From an uncultured Clostridia bacterium (GTDB taxonomy: Bacteria; Bacillota; Clostridia; Oscillospirales; Oscillospiraceae): a DNA stretch of 27,965 bases. The notes beneath the pieces were generated by a model. It saw nothing but the letters and a program-made list of their open reading frames with translations. It did not search any database and was not told where the DNA came from. The stretch spans positions 1 to 27,965 of the forward strand of contig CALLZZ010000094.1 in NCBI GenBank assembly GCA_937858235.1. Direction: 5' to 3'. Positions within the stretch are counted from its first letter, which is position 1. Each line of letters starts with the position of its first letter. This document shows positions 1 to 7,191 of this stretch, piece by piece. A program made the translations under genes and the position numbers.

Positions 1-15
1 CAATGAGGGTGAATA

Positions 16-56
16 GAAAAACCCCCTCACTACTAAGCCGATTTCGTGAGGGGGTT
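16..56 (-). terminator. Rho-independent terminator after sigma factor gene
   Basis: A perfect 11-bp stem (20-30 with 46-56, AACCCCCTCAC / GTGAGGGGGTT) encloses a 15-base loop. Read on the minus strand it is followed by TTTTCTATT, and it lies 15 bases past the stop codon of the sigma factor gene. It ends that transcript. Confidence 0.88.
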
Positions 57-70
57 GAGCGGAATTATTT

Positions 71-490
71 TTAAATTTTCATAAGTTTTTTTAGTTTGAC
101 CAGAATTCTGTGTCTCCGGTCATTGATGGTTTTCTGTGGAATGCCGGTTTCCGCAGCGAGTTGACGCTCACTTTTATTCTGAAAAAACAGAGTAAAAATT
201 AGCTCCTGTTCGTCTCTGGTGAGCTGTGAGAGGCACTGGTGGAGCTTTTCTGCCAACAGCTTGTCCACTGCGGCATCCTCCACACGGGGAGAAACAAGGT
301 CGGGAATTACATCCTCACCATTGGTTCCCTCCGTATCCAGGGCGCTGTAATAAAACACGCCGTTTGTCGTATCCCTTTCCTCCAGATAAGTTTCGCGGCG
401 CTTCATGCGGTGATAGGTCAAATAGACTTCTTCGCTGACAGGGACGAGCTGCCCCTGCACCTTAATTCGATATTCTTTTTTCTCTGCCAT
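71..490 (-). CDS. Sigma-70-like (region 4) regulator, ICE type
   Basis: A 139-residue protein that probably directs RNA polymerase to element promoters. Its C-terminal half resembles sigma region 4: a helix with CLSQLTRDEQELIFTLFF, then the helix-turn-helix SERQLAAETGIPQKTINDRR (about residues 103-122) and a basic tail ending LVKLKKLMKI. No region 2 is visible, so it is shorter than a full sigma factor. Proteins of this size are common in Firmicutes conjugative elements (Tn916 Orf7-like). The start at 490 is chosen because GGAGG lies at 500-504 with 9 bases of spacing; a start at 532 would put the hairpin described below inside the gene. The Shine-Dalgarno sequence is buried in that hairpin, which suggests translational control. 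The family call is firm; the target promoters are unknown. Confidence 0.82.
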   Translation of the reverse strand: MAEKKEYRIKVQGQLVPVSEEVYLTYHRMKRRETYLEERDTTNGVFYYSALDTEGTNGEDVIPDLVSPRVEDAAVDKLLAEKLHQCLSQLTRDEQELIFTLFFQNKSERQLAAETGIPQKTINDRRHRILVKLKKLMKI

Positions 491-499
491 ATGGCTTGT

Positions 500-549
500 C
501 CTCCGTTTTCTGAAATTTTGATGGTGAATCAAAATGTCAGAAGCGGAGG
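500..549 (-). promoter_or_regulatory. SD-sequestering hairpin in sigma factor leader
   Basis: On the minus-strand RNA, three helices stack. CCUCCG (549-544) pairs with CGGAGG (505-500), UUCUGA (542-537) pairs with UCAGAA (513-508), and AUUUUGAU (535-528) pairs with AUCAAAAU (522-515), closing on a UCACC loop. This gives 20 pairs, interrupted only by a small internal loop and one mismatch. The GGAGG that serves the start at 490 is wholly paired. Positions 532-549 are identical to 23609-23626 in the VirD4 leader. The fold is seen in sequence; the regulatory role is inferred. Confidence 0.7.
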
Positions 550-648
550 AGCGCGGCAGCGCGGAATAACTTCGCCTATATAAAAAACAGCGAAAAACAC
601 CCCATTATTTGGAATATTTAGTCGCTGTATAGATTTTCTTGTCGAAAG

Positions 649-691
649 AAAAAAGTCAGCACGATGCCCACGGCAAAATGCTGACTTTTTT
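649..691. terminator. Bidirectional terminator-like hairpin
   Basis: A perfect 13-bp stem, AAAAAAGTCAGCA (649-661) with TGCTGACTTTTTT (679-691), has a 17-base loop and U-rich tails in both directions. It sits between the sigma gene and the riboswitch region. It should block minus-strand transcripts arriving from the left-facing cargo operon or the riboswitch before they reach the sigma gene, so the sigma gene probably needs a promoter between about 560 and 648. I see no strong -35/-10 pair there. Confidence 0.8.
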
Positions 692-863
692 AACCTTGCA
701 TAATTAAATTGTAGAGGTAAAGGAGGGTATGTACAAGTTGCTCTGTCTCTATTTACACCTCGTAGAAAGATAAAAAGGTTGAGTCATACAAACTACCCCT
801 TTCGCCATGATGTATAACGAAAGCCGATATCCTGATGCCTGAAATGCTCGATAAAAAGCGTAA
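692..863. other. Gene-poor stretch, only very short reading frames
   Basis: No recognisable gene. On the minus strand a 12-codon frame (787-749, starting MTQPFYLSTR) follows an AGGGG motif at a spacing of about 8. It could be extended upstream in frame to an ATG seven codons earlier. On the plus strand a 14-codon frame starts at 729, but its Shine-Dalgarno sequence is too close. These could be leader peptides or debris from a resistance-gene insertion; I cannot tell which. It separates the riboswitch from the terminator at 649-691. Confidence 0.3.
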
Positions 864-892
864 AAGCCTGTCCTCAACATGAGGGCAGGCTT
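864..892 (-). terminator. Terminator forming riboswitch expression platform
   Basis: The minus-strand RNA folds AAGCCUG-C-CCUCA with UGAGG-A-CAGGCUU (892-880 with 876-864, one C/A mismatch) and is followed by UUACGCUUUUU. It starts 8 bases after the c-di-GMP aptamer, the usual place for a transcriptional expression platform. It is also the first terminator after the cargo operon that ends at 1043, so it may act as that operon's terminator as well. Confidence 0.65.
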
Positions 893-899
893 CGCACAG

Positions 900-983
900 T
901 TTTAGCAGCCAGACTATCATAGTATCTTAAAATACCTTAGACCCTCGGCTTTGCGTCCCTGCCTTTTAGCAGGTTTGCCCTTG
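900..983 (-). ncRNA. Cyclic di-GMP-I (GEMM) riboswitch aptamer
   Basis: The minus strand carries the hallmark blocks of the c-di-GMP-I aptamer in order: AGGGCAAACC, a P2 stem capped by an AAAA tetraloop, GGGACGCAAAGCC (the same as in the Vibrio Vc2 aptamer), then GGGTCTAAGG, a variable stem, and a closing TAGTCTGGCTGCT. A terminator hairpin follows directly. The aptamer begins about 60 bases after the stop codon of the metallophosphoesterase gene. No sizeable gene follows for over 350 bases, and no clear promoter is visible between 985 and 1042. Either it controls read-through from the operon or a very short downstream frame, or it is an orphan left by rearrangement. The aptamer identity is strong; its target is unknown. 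Confidence 0.87.
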
Positions 984-1042
984 TTTTTATTTATTTTTTC
1001 CAAGCCTACATTACGATTTTTCTGTATGTTCCATCGACTGTG

Positions 1043-2584
1043 CTACACCTTCTTTATCTTGAATTGATCGATCATATAGGGCTGGCCATCGTTTTTGGTT
1101 TTTGATATTTGGTATGCAGTTGCCGTGAGAACATTTCCGTCAATGGTTATGCTCATAAAGGTTTCCTGGTTTTTCATGTCTGGATCACCCTTGTACGGAC
1201 CCTTTGCAACATCAAATAAACTCAGATAACTCTGACTCAGTTTGGGATTCTGATAATAATGCTTTGTTCCGGCAGTACCGGGCGTCAGATAAAGAGGCCC
1301 CTTGGGGTCAATCATGCATTCGATTGTGCGGTCCCCCAGGCGTTCCGTCACCGTGGTTTTCTTAGTGGCAGCTCCATTCACAATGGGCTTGCTTCGCTCA
1401 TATACATGGTCATGTCCCTGCAGCACAAGATCAACGCCAAGCTCATTGAAGAGCGGGGCAATTTTTGTGCGCGTATCTTTCACATTGGAGTCAGAGGAAT
1501 GCTCCGCAACCGTATACGGACCTATATGTATAACAACAATAATCCACTGCGACCCTGCTTTTTTTGCGGCTTTAATATCGGATTTCAGCCAATCCACCTG
1601 TGCATCCGTGAAACTTTTATAACTACCTGACGATTCGTTTGTGTTCAGCACGACAAAATGCGCGTTGCTGTAGTCCACCGAATAATACGCTCCTGTCTTC
1701 GTCGCCGCCGCAGGTGTGTCAAGGTTGAAATGGTCAATAAAGGTGCTGTTCCCGACATCATGGTTGCCCACAGCAGGCATGATAGTCGTATTTATTAGGC
1801 TGGACTTTGAGGTTTGCAGCAGCAAATTCCATAATTTCTCCGATTTGTTATCCACCACATCGCCGTTGTGAACGATAAACCCGGCATTTCCCGCCTGGGA
1901 CAACGCTTTTTTAATCGTGTCCGCAGTTACATTCGCTCCCGCTTGGTCGGCAAACTGCGTATCGGATAAGTCAATAAAGGTGAAAGAACCTTTTTCGGGC
2001 GCCGTGGTAAAAACAGCCGGCTCACTCCAGATGTTTAATTTAGCGTCTCCAACACGATAGTCATAGGCCGTATCGCTTTTCAGGCCGGTGGCGACGGCTT
2101 TGTGGACGACCTCCTTGGGTGAATTATTCGATTTTCCGACAGTACCTTGAAAAATGATTGCCTGACTAAAATCCGACAACAGATCTTCTTTTCGTTCAAC
2201 CACTTGGACATCGCTGGTTTGGGAACCGCTGTCCGTGTACCAGGTGAAGCCCTTGGAGGTAGTCGCTTCTCCGTAAAAGGTGACTGTAATTTTACTGATA
2301 CGTGGAGAAGCAACTATCGGTTGTACCACTTTTGGAGTGGGCGCGCTTTTCACTGGTTCCGGGATCACTGAGGAAACCAGTTGAGCGGAATACGTTTCCT
2401 CGGCAGACACCGCAGATTCCGTGGAAAGGGATACGGAATCTGCTATGCCAGCGGCTTGTCCGGCATTGCCACAAGCGGTTACGGTTGTCAGGACCAGTGC
2501 AATGGCGACGATCAATGCGAGCCCTTTCCCTTCGTGGGAAAAACTCCTTTTTTTGTTTTTTCGATGTGTGTTAAAAATATTCAT
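1043..2584 (-). CDS. Metallophosphoesterase lipoprotein (purple acid phosphatase-like)
   Basis: A 513-residue exported enzyme predicted to hydrolyse phosphoesters at the outer face of the membrane. A basic start and hydrophobic stretch end in the lipobox VTAC with Cys38 as the lipidation site. After a Ser/Pro-rich linker, residues about 92-195 resemble the fibronectin-like N-terminal domain of purple acid phosphatases. The calcineurin-like metal site follows: LSDTQ (Asp208; Gln replaces the more usual His), GD (241-242), GNHD (273-276), H353 and GHDH (390-393). It is the last gene of a three-gene operon and its ATG overlaps the flippase stop as TAATG. With the flippase and DedA neighbours it may process a sugar-phosphate or lipid-phosphate at the surface; the substrate is unknown. 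Confidence 0.88.
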   Translation of the reverse strand: MNIFNTHRKNKKRSFSHEGKGLALIVAIALVLTTVTACGNAGQAAGIADSVSLSTESAVSAEETYSAQLVSSVIPEPVKSAPTPKVVQPIVASPRISKITVTFYGEATTSKGFTWYTDSGSQTSDVQVVERKEDLLSDFSQAIIFQGTVGKSNNSPKEVVHKAVATGLKSDTAYDYRVGDAKLNIWSEPAVFTTAPEKGSFTFIDLSDTQFADQAGANVTADTIKKALSQAGNAGFIVHNGDVVDNKSEKLWNLLLQTSKSSLINTTIMPAVGNHDVGNSTFIDHFNLDTPAAATKTGAYYSVDYSNAHFVVLNTNESSGSYKSFTDAQVDWLKSDIKAAKKAGSQWIIVVIHIGPYTVAEHSSDSNVKDTRTKIAPLFNELGVDLVLQGHDHVYERSKPIVNGAATKKTTVTERLGDRTIECMIDPKGPLYLTPGTAGTKHYYQNPKLSQSYLSLFDVAKGPYKGDPDMKNQETFMSITIDGNVLTATAYQISKTKNDGQPYMIDQFKIKKV

Positions 2585-3972
2585 TATGGTTTCACCACCT
2601 TTCTTACTCCAGCCAATAGGGTCTTTATATGAAGGCCCAAAATGAACACAGTCAGCGCCAGCTCATAGAATAGCCAATGTTGGCTTCCTATAAAAAGAAT
2701 AGCAACCTGTGCAAGTAGGATGACCGTGTTGCCAATGAGCCACGGAACGCCCAAGGTCATTTTGATGAAGGATCGGCTATGAATTGCCCGAATCAAAAAC
2801 ATGGCGAGGTAGCTGAGTAGCGTGGATAACCCTGCGCCCTGGATGCCGAATATAGGAATCAGTGCAAAGTTGAGAACAATGTTGATGCCGGCGCTGACGA
2901 GCGTCGTCATCAGGACGTGTCCGCTTTTCTTCTCATTCATGTAGATGCTGCTTAAAAAGGTGGCAAAACAGGAGAACACCGTTGCCAGCAACAGGATAGG
3001 CATATATTGCCATGCGCTGTAAAAGCTGTCGGAGACAAGCACTCTGGTGATGGGCTGTGCAAGAGTAATCAGCGCCGAGGTCACCGTGAATACAAGGGCG
3101 CTGTAAACGCTGAAAACCTTGGAGAAAAAGTAAGCGCCATCCTCTTGCCGGTATTCCTTGACGGATGAAATCTGCCAAGCGTCCATAAAGATTACCGCCA
3201 TGATGGTAATAATGGTTGGTATTTTATAGGCAATCGCATACAGTCCGGTTGCCTCGTTTCCGATCAGGTACGACAGGATATACCGATCCGAGAGGTTGAT
3301 GATCCAGATGGAAACGGTGGTGGGGATCAGCGGCAGGGCATATTTCAACATGCTGACAGAGGCATCCCTGTCTATGCTTTTCAGGCTGAAAAAGCGGTAG
3401 AGCCGCGCCGCAAAGAACAGAACGACCATAGATATGGTGTCTGACAAAACCGTCGCCAGCAGGTATCCCGACACACCCATGCGTAACACCACCAAAAAGA
3501 TGATATTCAGGACAACGGTGAGTGCTGTCCGCAAAAGCCCGTCAAAAGCATAGAGCTTCACATATTCCTGTGACCGAATAAAGTTGGAGCACAAGGAGTG
3601 AAGCGCAGCCACAAATACGAAAAGGTAGGCATACCGAATGTTGGCAGCGAGAAAGCCTATGTTCATAAGCAGCGGTTTGGCAAGCCACAAAAGGGAAAAA
3701 CCAGCCAAACAGGTCAAGAGCCCAAAGGAGAAAACACCTTTTTTGTTTACGCTCTTGTCAAGCCCAAAACGTATCACTGCATTCATGATGCCGGCCGTCG
3801 CAATCGGTAACATCAGGTTACATGCCTGAACAACCAGATCAACCTCTCCGTACTCCGCGCTGGATAAGGTGCGGGTATAGAGAGGCAGCATCAGAAAGAC
3901 CAGGAATTTTGAGCTGAAGGTCCCAATCGCAAAGGTAACAGTATTGGACGCCAGTTTTTGGTACCGATTCAT
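2584..3972 (-). CDS. Polysaccharide/lipid-linked sugar flippase (MOP/Wzx type)
   Basis: A 462-residue integral membrane protein with about 12-14 hydrophobic segments. It begins with the typical oligosaccharide flippase N-terminus (TFAIGTFSSKFLVFLMLPLY, then TRTLSSAEYGEVDL). The family (Wzx/RfbX, MATE-like MOP superfamily) moves undecaprenyl-linked sugars or related lipids across the membrane. Its ATG overlaps the DedA stop as ATGA, so the two are translationally coupled. The transported substrate is not evident; neighbouring glycosyltransferases under the same regulator suggest a glycolipid or lipid-linked glycan. Confidence 0.9.
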   Translation of the reverse strand: MNRYQKLASNTVTFAIGTFSSKFLVFLMLPLYTRTLSSAEYGEVDLVVQACNLMLPIATAGIMNAVIRFGLDKSVNKKGVFSFGLLTCLAGFSLLWLAKPLLMNIGFLAANIRYAYLFVFVAALHSLCSNFIRSQEYVKLYAFDGLLRTALTVVLNIIFLVVLRMGVSGYLLATVLSDTISMVVLFFAARLYRFFSLKSIDRDASVSMLKYALPLIPTTVSIWIINLSDRYILSYLIGNEATGLYAIAYKIPTIITIMAVIFMDAWQISSVKEYRQEDGAYFFSKVFSVYSALVFTVTSALITLAQPITRVLVSDSFYSAWQYMPILLLATVFSCFATFLSSIYMNEKKSGHVLMTTLVSAGINIVLNFALIPIFGIQGAGLSTLLSYLAMFLIRAIHSRSFIKMTLGVPWLIGNTVILLAQVAILFIGSQHWLFYELALTVFILGLHIKTLLAGVRKVVKP

Positions 3973-4613
3973 TTTACCTCGTCTTTCCCGGCGGTTCCGC
4001 GTGGGCTTAGAAACCTCTTTTTAATGAAGATTACCCCCACCACGATGGCGATGACCGCCAAAACTCCAACAGCGATAATCGAATACACATTGACATAGTT
4101 CGCAATGTTTCCCCAGGCATCCCCGGCAAACTTTCCGAGGAATACCAGCACGGTATTCCAGATGGCTGTGCCAGCCGCAGTTAAAAGCAGGAACGAGCCC
4201 ATCTGCATTTTAGCGGCACCGGCCGGTATGGAAATCAGGCTCCGCACGAGGGGGATAAACCGGCAGAAGAAAACCGTCTTGTTCCCATGTTTGAAGAACC
4301 ACCCCTCCGCTCTGCGTACATCTTCCTTTTTCAAATGCAGCCTGCGGCCGAGCTTGCTTTCAAAGAGCCGCTCCAGCCTTTCCGCATTCAACAGTCTGCC
4401 AAGGTAATACAAAACCAAGGCCCCGGCCACCGCTCCAATGGTGGCGGAAAGGATCACCCCCCACACATTCATATTGCTGACCGTCGTCAGAAAACCGCCA
4501 AAGGTCAGGATTACCTCGGAAGGAATGGGCGGGAATATATTTTCAACCGCAATTAAAAATGCGATTCCGATGTAGCCAAAGCCGTTTATGATGTCAATCA
4601 TCATTTGTTCCAT
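3969..4613 (-). CDS. DedA family membrane protein
   Basis: A 214-residue membrane protein of the DedA/VTT superfamily. It has the family signatures: an acidic N-terminal ENIFPPIPSEVILTFGG (residues 24-40), the glycine-rich AVAGALVLYYLGR (61-73), and FCRFIPLVRSLISIPAG (116-132) with the conserved arginines R118 and R124. Some DedA proteins (UptA type) recycle undecaprenyl phosphate across the membrane, and others handle phosphatidylethanolamine; which applies here cannot be read from sequence. It is the first gene of its operon, with GGAGG about 8 bases before the ATG. The operon's promoter at 4686-4741 carries the 11-bp-phased sites also found upstream of the phospholipase operon. Confidence 0.9.
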   Translation of the reverse strand: MEQMMIDIINGFGYIGIAFLIAVENIFPPIPSEVILTFGGFLTTVSNMNVWGVILSATIGAVAGALVLYYLGRLLNAERLERLFESKLGRRLHLKKEDVRRAEGWFFKHGNKTVFFCRFIPLVRSLISIPAGAAKMQMGSFLLLTAAGTAIWNTVLVFLGKFAGDAWGNIANYVNVYSIIAVGVLAVIAIVVGVIFIKKRFLSPRGTAGKDEVK

Positions 4614-4685
4614 AAATATTCCTCCAATAAGGCTGCAACCGCACGATCAATATGTGTGCCTTCGCAGATTTCATCATTTGCGGTC

Positions 4686-4741
4686 ATTTTAACAGTTCAA
4701 AATAAACTGCAGTCAAATTAAAGTTAAACTCTGGATAAACT
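4686..4741 (-). promoter_or_regulatory. Promoter of dedA operon with four 11-bp-phased half-sites
   Basis: On the minus strand, half-sites start at 4741 (AGTTTATC), 4730 (AGTTTAAC), 4719 (AATTTGAC) and 4708 (AGTTTATT), exactly 11 bases apart. The last site starts 17 bases before the -10 element TAAAAT (4691-4686) and takes the place of a -35 box. Phase and distance match the promoter at 7085-7140. This is a classic OmpR-family operator layout and is assigned to response regulator 1 by inference. Confidence 0.72.
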
Positions 4742-4745
4742 ACTC

Positions 4746-4783
4746 AAAAAACGGCTTTGCCTATTTGACAAAACCGTTTTTTT
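4746..4783. terminator. Bidirectional terminator-like hairpin upstream of dedA promoter
   Basis: AAAAAACGGCTTTG (4746-4759) pairs with CAAAACCGTTTTTT (from 4769), with one mismatch and a 9-base loop. It has T runs on both strands. It sits just upstream of the minus-strand dedA promoter, so it insulates that promoter from upstream transcripts. It may also stop plus-strand transcription before the two-component genes. Confidence 0.6.
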
Positions 4784-4818
4784 ATGCAATATAGAAAGGA
4801 AAACGCACTTTACCGTAT

Positions 4819-4863
4819 TGTTTATCTCCTGTTTAAGACCAATCGGGAAATATATGCTATACT
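4819..4863 (+). promoter_or_regulatory. Promoter of two-component system 1
   Basis: The -10 box is TATACT (4858-4863), preceded by TGC as an extended -10; no good -35 is present. TGTTTATC (4819) and TGTTTAAG (4830) form an 11-bp-spaced direct repeat. It lies on the same 11-bp grid from the -10 as the half-sites in the other two system-1 promoters, although the site nearest the -10 (4841) is not conserved. Autoregulation is likely but less certain than for the two flanking operons. Confidence 0.5.
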
Positions 4864-4895
4864 TTAAATATCCCTGAGCGAGGAGGCACCTTAAA

Positions 4896-6365
4896 ATGAA
4901 GATAAAAGAACGCTTTACAAAAAATATAAATATAAAGAAACGATTGGTGATTTCCAACATCCTGATGATTACTGTCCCGGTGGCGATTACCGCTCTCATT
5001 GGCGCTCTATGCGTGGGCGTCATCTGGCTTTCGATTCAATACGGCGCGGGGCTGGGCTTTGAGGACAGCGAGGACTTCTATCGGGCCAGCCGCAGCGTTT
5101 CTATGCTTGTCGAGCAATCTCTGAGGGAGGGAACCCATAAAAACCAGGCGGAGGATTTGGCGGGCATCAGCGGCCTGCTGGACAAAAATGCTATGGCCTT
5201 GTCTGTGGATTCTGCCAACAAGAATATTTATCAATACGGGCACACAACCGATTCCGACACTACCCTATTAAATGCGGTAGACGCTTTGGGTGGCAAAGGA
5301 TTTGTTTCGAGCGGCAGCCGGGAGTTGTATGTCCATTCGGCTGAAATTGACGGAACTTTCTATCGCATCTCCATCTTTAACAGTCCTTCCGAGCTGTCCT
5401 ACGAGACACTGAAGGTCGCCGTTGTGCTCTCCGCCATTGTGCTGATTTTTGCCGTTCTCTTTTCTATCCTGCTCACAAACCGTTTTCTCATCCGGTTTGT
5501 ATTTCGGAAGATTGAGCGACCACTGGACATTTTGGCGGACGGTGTGCGCCAGATCAGTGACGGGAATCTGGAGCACCGCATCGACTACAGCGAGCAGGAC
5601 GAGTTTGCACCCGTCTGCGCCGACTTTAACGAAATGGCCGCCCGCCTCAAAGCCTCGGAGGAACGGACGGCGCAGCATGAGCAGAGCCGTAAGGAATTGC
5701 TGGTTGGGATATCTCATGACCTGCGCAGCCCCCTGACCTCCATCCAGGCCTATGTGGAGGGGCTTTTGGACGGCGTTGCCCAAACGCCCGAAGCACAAAG
5801 AGGGTATTTGGCGATCATCAAGAGCAAAGCCGAGGACATCGACCGCATGCTCTCTAAGATCTTCCTGTTCTCCAAAATGGAGCTTGGCGAATACCCGGTG
5901 AGTCCGGAGCTGCTGCAGCTGGATGATGAAGTGCGGCAGCTTGTGCGGGCGTTGGAGACAGAGTATGAAGAAAAGGGCTTGACCCTCACCATCGGTTCTC
6001 TGGCTCCGGCCACAGTGTATGCCGACCCAGACCAGCTTCGCCGGGTGCTCACCAACATCATGGAGAACAGCGCGAAATATAAATCGAAAGATATGGGGAC
6101 TATGACCATCTCCCTGCGTGAGGAAAATGGATACTGCCTGTCCCTCTGCGACGACGGTCCGGGTGTGCCAGAGGAGGCGCTACCTCACCTGTTCGAGGTA
6201 TTCTACCGCAGCGACCCGTCCCGGCAGAATCCTCACCGCGGCAGCGGACTTGGTCTTGCCATCTCTGCCAATGCGGTGCGGCGCATGAATGGAACCATAG
6301 AGGCAACAGCCGGGGGACAAGGCGGGCTCGACATTACGATCTGCCTGCCGAAAGTGGAGGAATGA
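4896..6365 (+). CDS. Sensor histidine kinase (two-component system 1)
   Basis: A 489-residue membrane histidine kinase. TM1 is at about 19-46, an extracytoplasmic sensor region at 47-172, TM2 at 173-198, and a HAMP linker at about 199-255. The HisKA box GISHDLRSPLTS follows, with the phospho-acceptor His274. The ATPase domain has N (ENSAKYKS), G1 (DDGPGVPEE), F (FEVFYRSD) and G2 (GSGLGLAI) boxes. The ATG has GAGGAGG 9 bases upstream. The response regulator gene follows after a single base. The sensor domain is about 125 residues with no recognised ligand fold. Because the regulated genes act on membrane lipids, the signal may be envelope damage, which is inference. Confidence 0.93.
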   Translation: MKIKERFTKNINIKKRLVISNILMITVPVAITALIGALCVGVIWLSIQYGAGLGFEDSEDFYRASRSVSMLVEQSLREGTHKNQAEDLAGISGLLDKNAMALSVDSANKNIYQYGHTTDSDTTLLNAVDALGGKGFVSSGSRELYVHSAEIDGTFYRISIFNSPSELSYETLKVAVVLSAIVLIFAVLFSILLTNRFLIRFVFRKIERPLDILADGVRQISDGNLEHRIDYSEQDEFAPVCADFNEMAARLKASEERTAQHEQSRKELLVGISHDLRSPLTSIQAYVEGLLDGVAQTPEAQRGYLAIIKSKAEDIDRMLSKIFLFSKMELGEYPVSPELLQLDDEVRQLVRALETEYEEKGLTLTIGSLAPATVYADPDQLRRVLTNIMENSAKYKSKDMGTMTISLREENGYCLSLCDDGPGVPEEALPHLFEVFYRSDPSRQNPHRGSGLGLAISANAVRRMNGTIEATAGGQGGLDITICLPKVEE

Positions 6366-6366
6366 C

Positions 6367-7056
6367 ATGGAGAAAATACTGATTATAGAAGACGACGCAG
6401 CAATCGCTGCTATTGAACGTGATTACCTTGCTATTGAACATTTTGAAGTTGAAATTGCCCCAGATGGGGTGATGGGTATTGAGAAAGCCTTGCGAGGCGG
6501 CTTTGATCTGATCCTGCTGGATTTGATGCTGCCCGGTATCGACGGCTTTGCCGTCTGCCGCAAGCTGCGGGAGGAGCTGGACATCCCTATTCTGATGGTT
6601 ACCGCCCGGCGAGAGGACATTGATAAAATACGCGGGTTGGGGCTTGGTGCAGACGATTACATCGAAAAGCCCTTTTCTCCAAGCGTATTGGTGGCGCGGG
6701 TAAAGGCGCATCTGGCACAGTATGCCAGGTTGAAAAAAACAGATCAGGTGGTGTCGGTGCAGATTACAATCGGTGGTATTATAATCAATACCGATACCCA
6801 TAGGGTCTATGTGGACGATAGGGAGATTGAGCTGAAAAACAAGGAATACGAACTGCTCTTGTTTCTGGCGCAAAATGCCGACATCGTGTTTAACAGGGAA
6901 ACCCTTTACGAACGCATTTGGGGCATGGACGCCCTGGGAGACAGCGCCACCGTCGCCGTCCACATTAACCGACTGCGGGACAAAATAGAGAAAGACCCAG
7001 GCAATCCCCGGTATATCCAGACGGTGCGGGGCGCGGGGTATCGACTCAAAGGATGA
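6367..7056 (+). CDS. OmpR/PhoB-family response regulator 1
   Basis: A 229-residue DNA-binding regulator. The receiver domain has acidic residues D9-D10, phospho-acceptor Asp52, Thr79 and Lys101. The C-terminal winged helix has the typical LKNKEYELLLFLAQNAD...LYERIWG...VAVHINRLRDKIE...IQTVRGAGYRL pattern. It starts one base after the kinase stop, with GGAGG inside the kinase's last codons. Direct repeats on an 11-bp grid upstream of both flanking operons and, more weakly, upstream of its own operon fit an OmpR-type dimer binding in tandem. I infer it controls the dedA operon to the left and the phospholipase-GT4 operon to the right. Confidence 0.94.
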   Translation: MEKILIIEDDAAIAAIERDYLAIEHFEVEIAPDGVMGIEKALRGGFDLILLDLMLPGIDGFAVCRKLREELDIPILMVTARREDIDKIRGLGLGADDYIEKPFSPSVLVARVKAHLAQYARLKKTDQVVSVQITIGGIIINTDTHRVYVDDREIELKNKEYELLLFLAQNADIVFNRETLYERIWGMDALGDSATVAVHINRLRDKIEKDPGNPRYIQTVRGAGYRLKG

Positions 7057-7084
7057 GGACAGATATCATGTTCAAACCTTCCAT

Positions 7085-7140
7085 ATTTTATCTATAGTTT
7101 AACTGAATGATAAATGCAGTTTAACCCACTTGCTTATACT
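7085..7140 (+). promoter_or_regulatory. Promoter of phospholipase-GT4 operon with phased half-sites
   Basis: Half-sites start at 7085 (ATTTTATC), 7096 (AGTTTAAC), 7107 (ATGATAAA, weak) and 7118 (AGTTTAAC), all 11 bases apart. The -10 box TATACT is at 7135-7140, 17 bases after the start of the last site. The layout equals that of the dedA promoter base for base in spacing. The -10 lies within the left arm of the terminator at 7126-7172. Confidence 0.75.
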
Positions 7141-7172
7141 GGTTTCATACCAGAAAGCAAGTGGATTTTTTT
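7126..7172 (+). terminator. Terminator of two-component system 1 overlapping next promoter
   Basis: CCACTTGCTT (7126-7135) pairs with AAGCAAGTGG (7155-7164), and CTGG (7139-7142) with CCAG (7150-7153). The loop is TTTCATA and a run of seven T follows at 7166-7172. It ends transcripts from the two-component genes. Transcripts starting from the TATACT box would begin near the loop, lack the left arm, and so escape termination. Confidence 0.82.
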
Positions 7173-7191
7173 ATGGCGAGGTTGATTGTAT

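Noticed and set aside
729..773. A 14-codon plus-strand peptide after AAAGGAGGG
   Set aside because: The Shine-Dalgarno sequence is only one or two bases from the ATG and no gene follows on that strand that it could lead.
5268..5798. A 176-codon minus-strand frame in the kinase gene
   Set aside because: It is antisense to a fully conserved histidine kinase and shows no start signal or known domain.
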